A DNA stretch of 64,000 nucleotides, taken from positions 17,852,271-17,916,270 of the forward strand of contig OZ234499.1 of the NCBI GenBank assembly GCA_965153455.1. Direction: 5' to 3'. Under the pieces are notes generated by a model. That model ran no database searches. It was not told where the DNA came from and was given only the letters and a program-made list of their open reading frames with translations. Positions 10,181 to 24,650 of this stretch are shown piece after piece. The stretch comes from Sphagnum compactum. Taxonomy: Eukaryota > Bryophyta > Sphagnopsida > Sphagnales. The stretch's first letter is position 1, and each line of letters begins with the position of its first letter. The position numbers were made by a program, and so were the translations under genes.

Positions 10181-13100
10181 CCATTTGCATTTGATTTTCC
10201 TTTGATTATATATATATGGTGTAATGCATAATGCACGCTGCAAACATGTGTATCAAACAATACATTGTTTTTCAATTGTTTTAATATTTTAAAATTCAAT
10301 TAGCACAACTACGCTGAATAAATTCATATTCACATAACATTTAGCGATGATGATGCAATGAAGAAGGTTGGTGTTTGTTCTAACTCAAGGTTGGTGTTTG
10401 TTCTAACTCTAACTCAAAAGCTCAAAATATTCTCTATGTGAAGTGCGATGCTAAAAGGTGATTATTGTAAGATTGCCTTGTTGGTATTTGTGGGCCTCTT
10501 TTTGCTTTGTACATAGATGATCACATAAGAGATCCAAAGCTTACAGTGTTGGAAGATAGTCCTTGAATTCAATAGACCCACTATCACGAGAGACAAATGT
10601 TATCAATGTGCATGATGCAATGTGTGTGGAAATTTTAAAACGTTGTAGTAGAGGCACACAATGAGCTCAAACAAATCCGGGCTGAACATATATATATATA
10701 TATATATATACATTAATTTTATTTTTATTTTTATTTTCGTTCCGAGCATCAAGTGATTTAGGTTTTTTGACAACATGTTCACTACATGTTCATCATGATG
10801 AACTCAACTTTTACTGTTGGATTTATCTTTTAATTAGTGTTAGGTTGTAGTCATGATCAGCTTTGTCTTGTTCCAGGATCTTGTTAAGTTATCTTGTACA
10901 AAATTGTGTGTAATTGTCTTTCCTACAAATGTTAGATTTCATATTTGACACGAAATTTTGCTCTCCCAATGAATTACTAAGAAAACCCACAAAGTGCATA
11001 GGATTTACAAGATCATTGTGCATTTTTCAGGACAAAAGAGGTTAGATATAAACAATGGGATGGGCAAGCTGAAATTTTGGGCATAATATTTTGCGTGTTG
11101 GGGGCACTCCTCGTGTCTATATACAAGGGGCCTATCATATCTAAAGGTTTGGTATCAAGAGCAACTCCACCAAACTCTATGTTGCCAAGTACATTTATTT
11201 GAGAGACCTCATTATGGGGCTTGAAGGGTGGGTATTGATAAATGGACCCTTTGAGGTTTTTGTCACATCCTTCAATCTCTCATTATTGACATCGAGACTA
11301 ACTTAAAGGTAATTTTCTTTCCTCATTATGAGATGAAGAATTATCTACACTAGGAAGGACACCACTATTTTACAAGGTTTGAATAAAGAAATTTAATGAT
11401 TTTGAGCAAAATATTTATGGTTTTAATTTTAATCAGCAAGAGGACGTGGTGATTTTCTCCACATTAAAGCGATCATGTTAGGTCCAAAGTTAGGACATGA
11501 ATATTGACAATAAAGTCATACAATGGGTAATTACTTTTGAGCAAGAAAGGTGAAGTCACATTTTAGGGCCAAATTGCATTAATCTAACTTGCATCTGTAT
11601 ATCATGTTTGCATCAAGAGTGGGTGCATGGATACAAAATGAATAGTACATCTACATTCCATGTAGCCTAAAAAGCTCACAGAACCCTACAAAAACCCATT
11701 GAATCACACTACAATATGTAGAGGGAGTTTAGAAAGGGTAGATGATTTCACATGCCTTTAAACACTGTCAAGAATGCAATTGTTTCTTAAATCTAAAGGC
11801 AAAGTTCAAGAATTATTGACATTTGATCCTACACAAGTGAAATGAATAATTTGAAAACAATGCATACAACAAGAAACCTTTGAAATAATAAAGGACCATA
11901 AACACATGACAATAAATGCACATAGTCCTCTAATACATCTATTCCACTGATGTTTATTCACTATTGAGAGTGGAAGAAATGGAGGTCCATGTTTGTAAAA
12001 CCAAGGATTGTAGTCAATCAATTTGCTACAAATCCATTTACAGCCTTAAAACAGTCAGCACCTGGCTTTCACTTGGCTTTGATTATCAATGAAAAAGTTA
12101 TATCTTGAAAGTCATAGAAACATTGAACCAAAATCAAACCCAAATTTGACATGAAAATTATGTATGCATGAAACATGATGTGGAGCTCACAAGCTTCTGC
12201 TTTCTTACCTCATGTGTTGGATGCAATTGGGATTGAAGAATTATCAAGGTTGTTTATAACCTCTTCAATTAAACAATTTCATTACACATGTTTAAGTGTT
12301 GTAGTAGCCACACAAAATACCGAATGAGAATCACCATGGATAATTGGCCATTAGGCTGTAAACAAAATGCAATTGTTTGATGCACATTACACTCTAATCA
12401 TTTGTCAAACTACCAACATAATTCACTTGGTACTAGTCATTAGGAGGGTTGTTACTTTAAGTTGTTTACCAATGATGCACCATATTGACCCCTCATGTGA
12501 TTCCTTATGTGTGAAATCATGATACCTTGCATTCATCTATAACACCCAGAAATGCATCCAAACCAAAGCTAATCAACTATGTAGTTATTCTTCACAACTT
12601 AAGCAAGCCCACCATTTTTTTCTTAAAAAAAACTAAGAGAAAACCATGCTAACTTAATCATGATATCTTACATTCATCTATGGCACCAGATATCCATCTA
12701 GATCAAGTTGATTAACTATGTATTCTTTCTTCACAACTCCAGCAAACCCACCATGTTTTTCTTCCAAAGAAAAAATGAGAAAGGTTAAGGCTTCAATGCA
12801 TGTTCCCACTAGACCTAGAGAATTCCACACACAAGAAAAAAACTGTGACAATAATTCATTTACATTCTTTGGCTTGGCATCCCACCACTAAGAAGGATAT
12901 GAAAAAAACCCCTTTCAAAGCTTTTCTCTATGTTTTGTGTCCTTAAAAAATTTCTTCTTGACCTTGGGTGGTGGTCCTTTCCTCTCCACAAAAGTCTTAA
13001 AAGTACCTCCTCCTATGGAATCACAATAGATAATCACCAAGTTGTTGTTCTTCTTGTTCTTTTTTATCTTTTTGGAACAATAGTATTGTATATTATTGTT

Positions 13101-16100
13101 GTTAGTGTTGTTTTTTGCCTTTTTTCCCTTGTTTTGCGAGTTTTGATGAATTGGTGTTTATAATAAGCAATAGCAGCAAGAGGAGGGTTTCCATGCTAAA
13201 TCTTGCATCAGTGCCATGGCCATTTGTGCTTGATGATTAGTTTGATAATATTGTTGCCATCATTATTTCAACTTGGCAAGTAAGATTAATGTTTGTGTCT
13301 TTCTCCTTTTATGTGTGTCTATCTGTGGTTTTGCCTTTTTTGTTTTTTTAGTACATATCCATCGCAAACACATACACACCCTTGGGGTGGCCCACTGCAT
13401 ACTAAAAATAGGTGGATAGAGCTTGTTCTTCTGATGACGTTCAAATGAAGAAGTGGTAGTTGTCTATCATTGAATTTTTAATCAAAGGCTGTAGATTTCC
13501 GACACATGTGATTCTAGGTATGAAGAATTAGATCCCACTACTAGTGCCACAAGTAAGAGATTTGGTGGAGAATGAGTTGAATAACAAGAACTTGGTAAGA
13601 TTCTCCCATCATATCCACATTGGATCAATGGTGGTTTCTTGTTGCAGTGTCTTTTTCTATTGAGGAGTATCCATTTCTTTACTTGCTCACTGGCTAGTTC
13701 TTTCCTTCTTGTTGTTGTTTCTTTTGTTGTTGTTAGTTTTATTTTTTTACTGTTTGTTTTCTTACTCCATGCATTCATCGAGTAAAATTGAAACCAAGTG
13801 GAGATTCATGTTGTTGCATCATGTGTTATTAACTTTTCCATGCCCATAAGGCCCAATACATTTAGCTTTGTGTTTTTCAATTCACATGCCAATAGATGTT
13901 TTCAAGATATCATCACATTTAGCAACATCACTCGTACTAGCTAACAACCACAATTACAAAAAATTACTCAATGCAAAAAATCATTTGTACCTAAGTAAAT
14001 TGAAGGAAATGTGGCAATCATAGTGGTTGTAGACATTGTGAATGAATTTAGGGTAAAGAAAGATTCTAATATGATTATAGTGTTTTCCTAGAAACCAAGA
14101 TTGAGCTCTTAGGTACACATTGGTTTTGCAGAGATGGAAGGCAACAATAAATAGATCCAAAGTTTTTGAAGCTCTTAATGGGGATCGTTTGTAGATCTTG
14201 GAAAAGCGCCAAAGGCCACATCTTTTGCAACTTGAAGAATGAACAAAGGCTAATCCAAAGGACATCTCTATGAGATTGCAGAGAAATCTCCATATATAAC
14301 ACTTTGAATCATCATTTATTATATTTCTTTTGACAAATTAAGAGGCTAAATTCTCCTCTTGGAAGTAGATATCTTCTAAGAGTTGGAAACAACTTGAATG
14401 ACTCAACTATTACATCCAGGAAATTGAAGCATCAAAATTCACAGAAACAAACTACGAGAATACATGACTCATGCACAATGGTGTTCAACATCTAAAGTGA
14501 GACTCATTCTAGCATATGTATATGAAGGGGGATTTGAACTTTGAACTTACAACAACAAGAATACAATAATGAGGCTAAAGATGCATATAGATAATAAGTT
14601 GTTTTCCAATCGGTTCTTCTTGAAGCAACAATTGGAAGGAGACAAGAAAAAAAAGACAAAGAGAGCAAATTGTGATGTGTTTATTATTTGACCTTGAATA
14701 TTGCATGTTTTGCAACATCCTTGACAATTAGATACTTGCACTTGGTTTGATCATTTACAGATGAGCCTCCAGACCTACCACAAATGTCATTTCCATCGTC
14801 GACCTTTCAAACCTCATTGATCAATACACTTTATCTTCATCAGATATGACATTCATTTCTCTAATTCTCTTTCGATTATACAACACATGAGACATTAGAT
14901 TAAATCCATGGGGTTTATTTGATTGCTGAATTCAGCTCATCATAATTTCCACTCACATATCCTTTTCTCACAAATCAAACCTAAGAAAAAATTTCCAATT
15001 CAATCCGAGTTTCTAAAACCGACTTCAATGCACATTTTCGTGATCATCATCAAGAGTGATTGTGAGTGGTAGAAGGCATTTGTTTCACAAGACTTGTTGG
15101 CCATGGTGTTACTGATGATTGCCATATTGGACTAATATTCCTGGAATGTGGAGTTGCCAAGCTTAATCCGCAACGAGAATTGCAACATGAATATTTGAAT
15201 TCACATAAGCTTAAGACCTTGGCTCCTCTCCTCTTCACCTCCTCTTCACCAATGAAAGGAAGACGAATACCAATGGAGGAAAGATGAACACACAAAAACC
15301 AAAAACATTTAAAACATAAAATTCAAACAATTTGTTTTTTCATACGTAATAATAAAACATGCGTCTTTTCATATTAAAAAAATTAGGGTGCACAAATATA
15401 CATGGCTTGAAGCTATAGACTCTGGATAAATCCAAAAAATTAAATTCATTATGATTTTTCTTGTTAGATTTTCATCAGAGCCTTATTGAAGTTTTTATAA
15501 TAACATCAAATTAATTAAAAAAATTTATATTTCAAAAAAATTATATTAAAAATTTAATTTATTTTAAAATTGATGTGTTTTATTTTAATCAATTCTTGCA
15601 TAATTTTTCAAATCAATTTTTTAAGAATCTCATTTTAATAAGATTCAAAGGAATTGAAGCGAATTATTTGTATGTTTATAAAAAAAAGTCATTTAAAAAA
15701 TTAGTCATATGGATTGTTTTTTACATTTCATAGTGATATGAAACCTCGTGATATATGAAGGCAAGTGATAACCCAAAAAAAATAAAATGATATAGAAACA
15801 TGATTAAATTAGTTACCCAACATTCATATTTTGAGAAGAAACCCAACAAGTGGATGGGTAGATCTCAAAACAACCCATCAATTGGATGGGTGCACCCAAA
15901 ATCTACACATGCGCGTCCATTAGCTTGGGGCAATAGAAAGTATCTTAAGGCAAAAGAAAAGAATCATGAAAATTCAAATACTTCACCATGCAAAAATATA
16001 ATCTTCAAAAAAAATCCTCTAAAAGAAACCAAATTAATCCTTCAAGATATCATAACTCTATAACTAATCTCAAGTTTCAACAAAAGCCAAAATCTCATCT

Positions 16101-16290
16101 TTCAAAAATCCTCATATAAAAATAGACATATTATTACCTAGGGGCCAAATTAAGAGATTTAAGAGATTTAAATTAAATTAAGAGAGCAACAATTAAATTT
16201 TTTTTGAAATTAAAATTAAAAAAAAATCCCACCCTCAATATCATATTACTCAAAAATTGGAACCATAAATTTTCAAGGTAAGATAGTATC
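10180..16290. other. AT-rich intergenic DNA, no gene found
   Basis: No conserved domain, splice-coherent exon series or RNA gene was recognised. It contains a 23-bp tandem duplication at 10363-10410 ('aaggttggtgtttgttctaac'), an (AT)n tract at 10688-10712, and near 14268 a fragment of a repeat family also found inside the kinase pseudogene. Short ORFs here look random. Confidence 0.5.
10688..10712. repeat. (AT)n microsatellite
   Basis: Uninterrupted AT dinucleotide tract in intergenic DNA. Confidence 0.95.
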
Positions 16291-16420
16291 ATTTTCAAAG
16301 GCTGATGGGATTTGAACCCATGATTGGTTTTTAAACAAAAGACAATTCTCACAAATATTTAGATTTGAAAACCCTAGATCACCTAAGTTAGAGAGATAAC
16401 AACTACCCTAATCACTAGGT
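16290..16420 (-). mobile_element. tRNA-derived SINE-like relic
   Basis: On the minus strand, an A-box-like TAGTGATTAGG (complement of 16407-16417) is followed 33 bases later by a B-box-like GGTTTTCAAATCT (complement of 16361-16373). This spacing is typical of an internal RNA polymerase III promoter. About 40 bases further on, a perfect T-arm-like hairpin ATGGG-TTCAAAT-CCCAT appears near 16306-16322. No complete cloverleaf with an acceptor stem can be drawn, so an intact tRNA gene is unlikely. A decayed tRNA-derived SINE or tRNA pseudogene fits best. Confidence 0.45.
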
Positions 16421-16839
16421 AATAAGCTTTTAACACAAAATTCAATTATGAGTTTTTCTATTAATTTTTTTTTTTTGGGGAAGCTTTTCCAAGTGCAAGT
16501 TTGAGCCTGATTTTTTTTCTCAATTTCTAAAGCTTTTTTAATTTTAATTTTGGCACATTTGATCAAATTCAATAACCTCGAAACTAGATTAAAAATTAGG
16601 TTTAATAATTTCATGTAAACGTTACACATGATTGCTTCAAAGTTAGAGATTGTATGGGTACAAAGTTATACAACAATTTTAAAACAAAAAAATGTTTATG
16701 TAAATATAGAGTTCAACAACTAATTGAAATTAAAATTTAATTATAAAATTCAATCTACTTTGTCAACTTAGAAAAATAAAATAAAATAAGATAAATTTGT
16801 CAATCTAAATAACTTGGACATTTTTTCAAAGAATTATTC

Positions 16840-17100
16840 CTAGGTCCTGGGGTTCCTTTTACCTGGCCCAAGTTGAAATCCGGATGATACCCTGATTGGT
16901 TCTCTCCAGGACCCATTCTCATGGTGAGAATGCGCATGGGAATTTGCCCGAGTATTAAGGGTTGGGGTCCGGATGATACCCTGATTGATTCTCAGGAGGA
17001 CCGATTCTGACGCTGAGAACTGGCCTGAACCCACCCCCTGACCGAACCGGTTCTCACCCTCTTCACGATACCCGCCCAGCACTGCCCTGAACGTGCCAAC
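16840..17100. repeat. GC-richer repeat block with inverted repeats
   Basis: An abrupt GC-rich block inside AT-rich DNA. 'tccggatgataccctgatt' occurs twice, at about 16879 and 16970. An 8-bp hairpin CATTCTCA-TGG-TGAGAATG and other GAGAAC/GTTCTC inverted pairs are present. It may be a transposable-element terminus, but no coding capacity or target duplication was found. Confidence 0.5.
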
Positions 17101-17142
17101 GCCACTGGTTTACAACTTTACAACGGCGAGATTGGCCACGCT

Positions 17143-18290
17143 TTGAGCATTCCTTGGATCTCTTCGTTCGCGAGTACATTGCTCTTTTTTACTGCAGAGG
17201 AGAACAAAAACACTCAAACATGCGGATCTTTTGAAGTCGAGAATCAGAAATCCATGGTCTTCGCATGGATATCCTATCAGCAGAATGAGCATTCCTTTCG
17301 CGAGTACATTGCTGCCTTTCATTGATAAGAAAACAAGCAGACATACGGATCTATGGCATCCAAAGAATCCGGTAATGTCCTTCGCATCAAATCCTCTCTG
17401 CATATTCAGCATTCCTTTGATAGACTCTTCTTTCGCGAGAACATATAACTCTTCACTGCATTAGAAAACGGGCTGACATGTGGATCTATGACCTCCAAAG
17501 AATCCAGTAATGTCCTTCGCATCAAATCCTCTCTGCAGATTGAACATTCCTTTGATAGACTCTTCTTTCGCGAGAACATATAGCTCTTCACTGCGTTATA
17601 AAAGAAAACAAGCAGACATACGGATCTATGGCATCTAAAGAATCCAGTAATGTCCTTCGCATCATATCCTCTCTGCAAATTGAGCATTCCTTTGATAGAC
17701 TCTTCTTTCGCGAGAACACATAGCTCTTCACTGCATTAGAAAAGAAAACATGCAGACACACGGATCTATGGCATCCAAAGAATCCAGTAATGTCCTTCGC
17801 ATCAAATCCTCTCTGCAGAGTGAACATTCCTTTGATAGACTCTTCTTTCGCGAGAACATATAGCTCTTCACTGCATTATAAAAGAAAACAAGCAGACATA
17901 CGGACCTATGGCATCTAAAGAATCCAGTAATGTCCTTCGCATCCTATCCTCTCTGCAAATTGAGCATTCCTTTGATAGACTCTTCTTTCGCGAGAACATA
18001 TACCTTTTCACTGCATTAGAAAAGAAACCAAGCAGACGTATGGATCTATGGCATCCAAAGGATTCGGTAATTTCTTTCCCATCAAATCCTCTCTGCAGAT
18101 TGAGCATTCCTTTGATAGACTCTTCTTTCGCGAGAACATATAGATCTTCACTGCGTTAGAAAAGAAAACAAGCAGACATACGAATCTATGGCATCCAAAG
18201 AATCCGGTAAGGACCTTTGCATCAAATCGTATTAGCAGATTGAGCATTCCTTTGATCTCTTCTTCCGCGAGTACATTGGCAGCTCTTCAC
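17143..18290. repeat. 140-bp-period tandem array
   Basis: The landmark 'tgagcattcc' (or 'tgaacattcc') recurs at 17143, 17286, 17406, 17541, 17681, 17821, 17961, 18101 and 18241. The last five intervals and the one before them are exactly 140 bp, while the first three are 143, 120 and 135. Each unit also carries 'cttctttcgcgagaacata', 'agcagacatacggatc' and 'aatccagtaatgtccttcgc'. Homogeneity in the central copies suggests recent unequal exchange. Minus-strand ORFs repeat peptides such as KECSICRED, but 140 is not a multiple of three, so the frame shifts from unit to unit and coding is unlikely. Confidence 0.95.
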
Positions 18291-18420
18291 TGCAGAAGGC
18301 AAGAAAACACGCAGACATACGATTGTATGGAAGTCAAGAAGCCGGAAATCCAAGGCCTCTGCAAGAATGCAAGCAAGGATTTGTAGAAGAATTCAGAGTC
18401 AGCTGCTGTGAGGGGCGGCC

Positions 18421-19019
18421 ATGCGGCGCATTCTCAACTTTGTCGTTGCAAGCGCTGCTGTTTTCATGCTGCGCTGCTGCTGCTTTGACTCCATCTGTAC
18501 TCTGCATTTTTTTTGTTTTGTGCAATCTTCATTCACCCGTGCAAGCAAACAAGCATGTCAGGTAACAAACTGTTGAAACTTCAAGCTTCATGTTCCTTGG
18601 CTGGTTTCGTCTCTGTACCGAGCGCGCATGCGTGTGTTTGTTTCCATTTTGCGGTCTTTGGCCTGCAATTTCTTTGTCAAGTTTGTTTCTTATTCTGTTT
18701 TCGACAAACAAAACTGTGTCTCCAAAGGATTGTATGAAATTCTTTTGATCTGGGAGGGACAAAGCAAGAAGCGGCTTTCAAGATTGATGTTACACGAATT
18801 TCTTCTCCTGTTTCGGTAGCTGCTTTGTGTTCTGTGTTGTTTTGTTTGCAGAAGGAAATGGCGGATACAACAGATGGAAGAAAATTTGGAGCGGAAGGCG
18901 CGAATCTGCACACAATAGGCAAGCGGATCGTCTCCACAAGCACAATGCAAAGACAGGGATGTAGCAATCGGAGCAGCTATCCGCAGTCAGTCAGTCAGTC
19001 ACACCTGAGGCTTGAATGA
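18421..19019 (+). CDS. Candidate two-exon small gene of unknown function
   Basis: Not recognised. A reading frame starting MRRILNFVVASAAVFMLRCC runs from 18421 to a good donor (CAG/GTAACA, exon end 18561). A 290-bp T-rich intron follows, ending TTTGTTTGCAG at 18851. Exon 2 (18852-19019) continues in frame to TGA, giving 102 residues with a hydrophobic, cysteine-rich N-terminus that could be a signal peptide. The same frame stays open after that TGA to another stop at 19226, encoding a tail with NDPNYVDPG and eight glutamates. A competing frame from ATG 18323 through the same splice gives 101 residues. The exons are GC-richer than their surroundings and lie just after the 140-bp array. It could be a secreted peptide precursor, a non-coding transcript, or chance. 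The splice sites are the main support. Confidence 0.28.
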
Positions 19020-19229
19020 ATCAGGCGATGGCGGGAAGTTCACATGGAGAGGTTGCGGACAAGAAGACTCCGCGGAGGAAGTACATGCCCTGTCAAACTC
19101 GATCAAAACGATCCAAACTACGTGGATCCAGGAGAAGAGGAAGAAGAAGAAGAAGAAGACAAAGGAGTGTTGTTGTCGATAGATCCACACACAACTTCTA
19201 CAAAGCCTTTTTCTCAGAGACCGTGAATT

Positions 19230-22200
19230 CTAAAAAGAAGTAAGATTTTCTCAATCTCTTGTATCAATCTCTTGCATCAAATTCCTGCTGCTGTTTTTTT
19301 CCAATTCCGATCTGTGAATTTTTTCCAAACAATTGTACAGGAGAGTGAGTTCCATATCTGCTCGGTCTGCATCACAGTTGCTGCTTCTCCTCCATTCCAA
19401 TTAGGTATTAGTGATGATTTCTTGCAAAAACAAAAGCCAACAAAAGAATAGTCCAGAAACAATTGCCTTATGCTGTGGGGGGATTTGCTGTATTTTGGCT
19501 GTTATGAGGGTTTAGGGTTTGGGGATTTGCTCTATTTTAGTTCATTCATGAGACAAATAAATTCACAGTTTTGACTCATGAGTTGTACACCAAAGATTGC
19601 TCACCCATCATCATCTCCAGTTTGACTTCTAAACTCCAAATATCCACATTTGTCCTACAACAGAGACACTGAGTACCCATCATCATCTTTGATGCATAGG
19701 TATTACAATCAGAATTTTGTGGTCATTAAGCAGCTTTCTTGATTTTTTCTGTTCCCTTGTGACCACTGAGGAACACATTTTAATTTGTGTGGGCTGTTAG
19801 TATGCTGATCTGGATCTGTTTTAAATGCATGAAGATATGAACTTTGATTAGAAGTGATGGTGTACACTAATTGGTGTGCTCAGTTTTCTTACAGATGCTT
19901 TTGAGGATCCCAAGAGGTTTTTCTGGAAGGTTCTGTAGTTTTGGATTTTGGTGGGGGCTTGTGGTTGATGGTCCCGGCATGTTGTGTGTGAAAATTTTGT
20001 AAGCAAAGAAGGCAGTGAAGAATTTTTTCGGGTGATGACTCTCTGGCATGCGTGATCAATTCTTGTTCCCATCTTTGGGATGAACTAGATAGCATTAGCT
20101 GGCAAAAGAGGAGAGGAAGATCATTTTATGTAGGAGTAGATATCTATTTGGTAATATGGAATTGTTGTCCAAACAGTCCTACTTTTGAAAGCTTCAATGA
20201 CCTTAAAAGTTTTGAGTATTGTTGGGTAATGCAGGGTTAGGAGCAGGAGGAAATGGGTTTCATATTTCAAAAGGGCACTCAAAGGCCATCATGTGTCTAA
20301 TCAAGTCAACAATGCAACTCAAGATATCCTTTCCTCAATTTTGTCCAAATATGCAGGTAAACCTCCTGCATTTAGCCCTTTCTGCTCTTAGCATTCTTTG
20401 TTCCTCATGGCTATCTCAAATCCCCATTGCATATGTCAAAAACTTCATGTGTCTGCATTTCCAAGGTTCTAGGTCTAAGGAATACCTTGCAGCAGGAAGG
20501 TAGATGGTAAGTCTGCTGGAAGAAAACCCCTGGGCTTACTGTGAGTGGAGAGGAAGTTCTCCTTTAGAGGGATTCTTGGTAGAAGTATGTAAACTGCTCA
20601 GGTCGGGTCATGCGTCCCAAGGATCATAGGATTGTCAAATTCTGCTGTGCCACCTATGAAGAGAACTGATACGCATCCAACATGATCAGATAGTCTTGCA
20701 GCCCTGTGTATAGTGAGCATTTGCCAAGATCAGTTGTTGATCTAGCAGAGGTAGCATACAGAGTTCGATACATGGTAGGTGCATAGTGAGCTCCATGGCT
20801 CAGTCAACATATGCTAGGGGCAAGGTGTGTAGCAGGAGGTTCTCATCAATAGACCCTGACAGACCCCTGTGTTCAAACTGACTCCAATTTGGTGTCAGAT
20901 CCTCGAGTTTCTCTTTGGTTACAAAGATTGAATATACACCATCATCTTCAATTACATACTATGATCAGAATTTCCTTCTATGATCTTTACAACAAAGATT
21001 GAAAGTCCTATCATCTTCAATTTCTAACTATAAACCAATTTTTTTTAGTTACATTTGGAGATTGATTTCTTTTTTTTTTGTGATTTTCGTTTCTGTTTCT
21101 CATTTAGGTGATCGATGATCCAAACTTTGACATTGGTTATTGCTGCAGAGAATGAACTAGAGTTTCTGGGAAGGAGATTTTTCGTCATGAGTTGTAGACC
21201 AAAGATTGATCACCCATCATCATCTCCTGTTAACTTTGACATGCCAAATATCCTCGTGTTGTACAACAAAGACTGTGAGTACCACCCATCATCATCTTTG
21301 AAAAAATTCCAGTGACAAAGTTGATTCATTGAAGTTGGTTTGGGTAGGACAACTTTAGGTTTCGTAAGTCATCTTTTTTAGAAGTTGTCATTTGTATAGT
21401 TCCAAATTGAAATCTGTTCAGATTATTTCCAAGGAAAGAGGCATGGAAAGGTGAGTTTTTGGATCTCTGTCTTTTCAAAGTTTTTAAAAATTTGAACAGC
21501 ATTTTCATGAGCAGAGCAGTTTTTCAATACCTTCTCCACCAATTGCAATTAGAATTTCCTCTTGTGCTTTTCAACAAGAAAGACTGAGTTCAACCCAACT
21601 CGTACATGCAAGTAACTGAATTCAAGAGAGGTTTTTCTTTGTGATGACTGTTGTGACGACTGGGTACAAAGGAAAGGATATTTGCTTCTGGAAACAACTC
21701 AGCAATGAACAGGTCTCCCCTCTTCTAACTGGGAGCTTGGAGTTCTATATACCCATTAGTTCATCTAGCCAAGTTTTACACATGGATACAGCATGCTCAT
21801 ATTTCCAGTGGTGAGAAATTTTTGGCAATGGTGACAGGTGTTACTTCCACACACGGTGGAAAGAAACATCCTGGAGCATGGATGCACAAACTGCAACTTG
21901 ATTCAAGGCCCAGATTTCAGTTCAAGCTGGGGGGCAAGAAAAAAGTTCAAATTTATTGAAGTGGAACAACTGTAAGCGAATACATGTAATTCTCCAATAT
22001 TTATGCATCCTATGCTTCAGTTCACAAATGGTGTATGAAAGGCGCCCAAAAAGTTCCAGGAGTAAAGCGCCCACGATATGGACAATTTGTGAGTATTACT
22101 ACTCCCATCCCAGTCTACATCCTGCCCCCTTACTAACTTAAAAAAACAAGCGAGCATGATCTGCCTATGCTCAGTTTAAGTTTCAAACTGAAAATCAACA

Positions 22201-22620
22201 TGGGCAAAATCCCACCTCTCACAGAACTACAAAATTAGGGTGCGATGGTGGTGAAAACACAAATTCAGGAGATCCTTGGCAGAAGGGATACAGTTAACTG
22301 CTTGAAACTGAAAACTCCCAAGACTCCAAAAGAAAAAGAGCAGCAGGGATAAATCAGTCTGATGAAGAAGATGAGAGATGCAAACTAAAGCAAGCTAGAA
22401 GGAGGTTCAATTGGGTCATTTAAGGCCTGCAAACGATTTATGGTAAGGCTCTTATTCACCATGAACACTGTAGAAGAAAGCATGACTAATACCACAAACC
22501 TTGTTACAGGCCAGAGGGAAAACAAAACTGAAAAAGGACTCAAAATTACTTGATCCAGCAAATTGGGAGATCTTCAAGTTTTTTTGCATCTGAGGAGGAC
22601 AAAAAGAAGAGGAGGCCATA
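19230..22620. other. Intergenic DNA with a dispersed duplication
   Basis: No gene recognised. A segment of about 115 bp at 19580-19693 reappears at 21186-21302, sharing 'catgagttgta', 'ccaaagattg' and two 'cccatcatcatct' blocks. Short ORFs such as 20219-20503 show no family features. Confidence 0.5.
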
Positions 22621-22629
22621 ACCTCTTAC

Positions 22630-24393
<1,764 letters not shown>

Positions 24394-24410
24394 CTGCATC
24401 GGAAACATGT

Positions 24411-24650
24411 CTATGAGATTGCACAGAAAACTCCACACTAAAACTTTGATGGTTTAACCATTGTGTCAGTTCCAGTAAAACTGAAACTAAAAATGACGAG
24501 AATGAGTGCAGTCATAACCTTACTAGCAGTGCTAACAAAGTGTCCAACCATCACCTTCATCATGAATAGCAGTGACTAGCTGCTAAACTCCCCACCGACT
24601 TCAGTTCCCAACATAATAATAAAGCATATGATAATCTGCCCAAAGTCTCA
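24411..24650. repeat. Dispersed repeat family A, copy 2
   Basis: It begins 'ctatgagattgcacagaaaac' and shares 'gagtgcagtcataac', 'caccttcatcatgaatagc' and 'agtgactagctgc' with copy 1, in the same order. It adjoins the first recognised kinase exon relic. Confidence 0.75.

Noticed and set aside
11147-11166. TTTGGTATCAAGAGC resembling an LTR-retrotransposon primer-binding site
   Set aside because: One base is inserted relative to the usual motif, and no LTR pair, polypurine tract or gag/pol coding was found nearby.
17406-18247. Series of minus-strand ORFs with a recurring KECSICRED peptide
   Set aside because: They arise from a 140-bp repeat whose length is not a multiple of three, so the same DNA is read in shifting frames; there is no start, splice or family support.
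19074-19090. RLRGG motif resembling a ubiquitin C-terminus in the frame near 19044
   Set aside because: No ubiquitin fold precedes it and the motif is internal to a short basic ORF; chance match.
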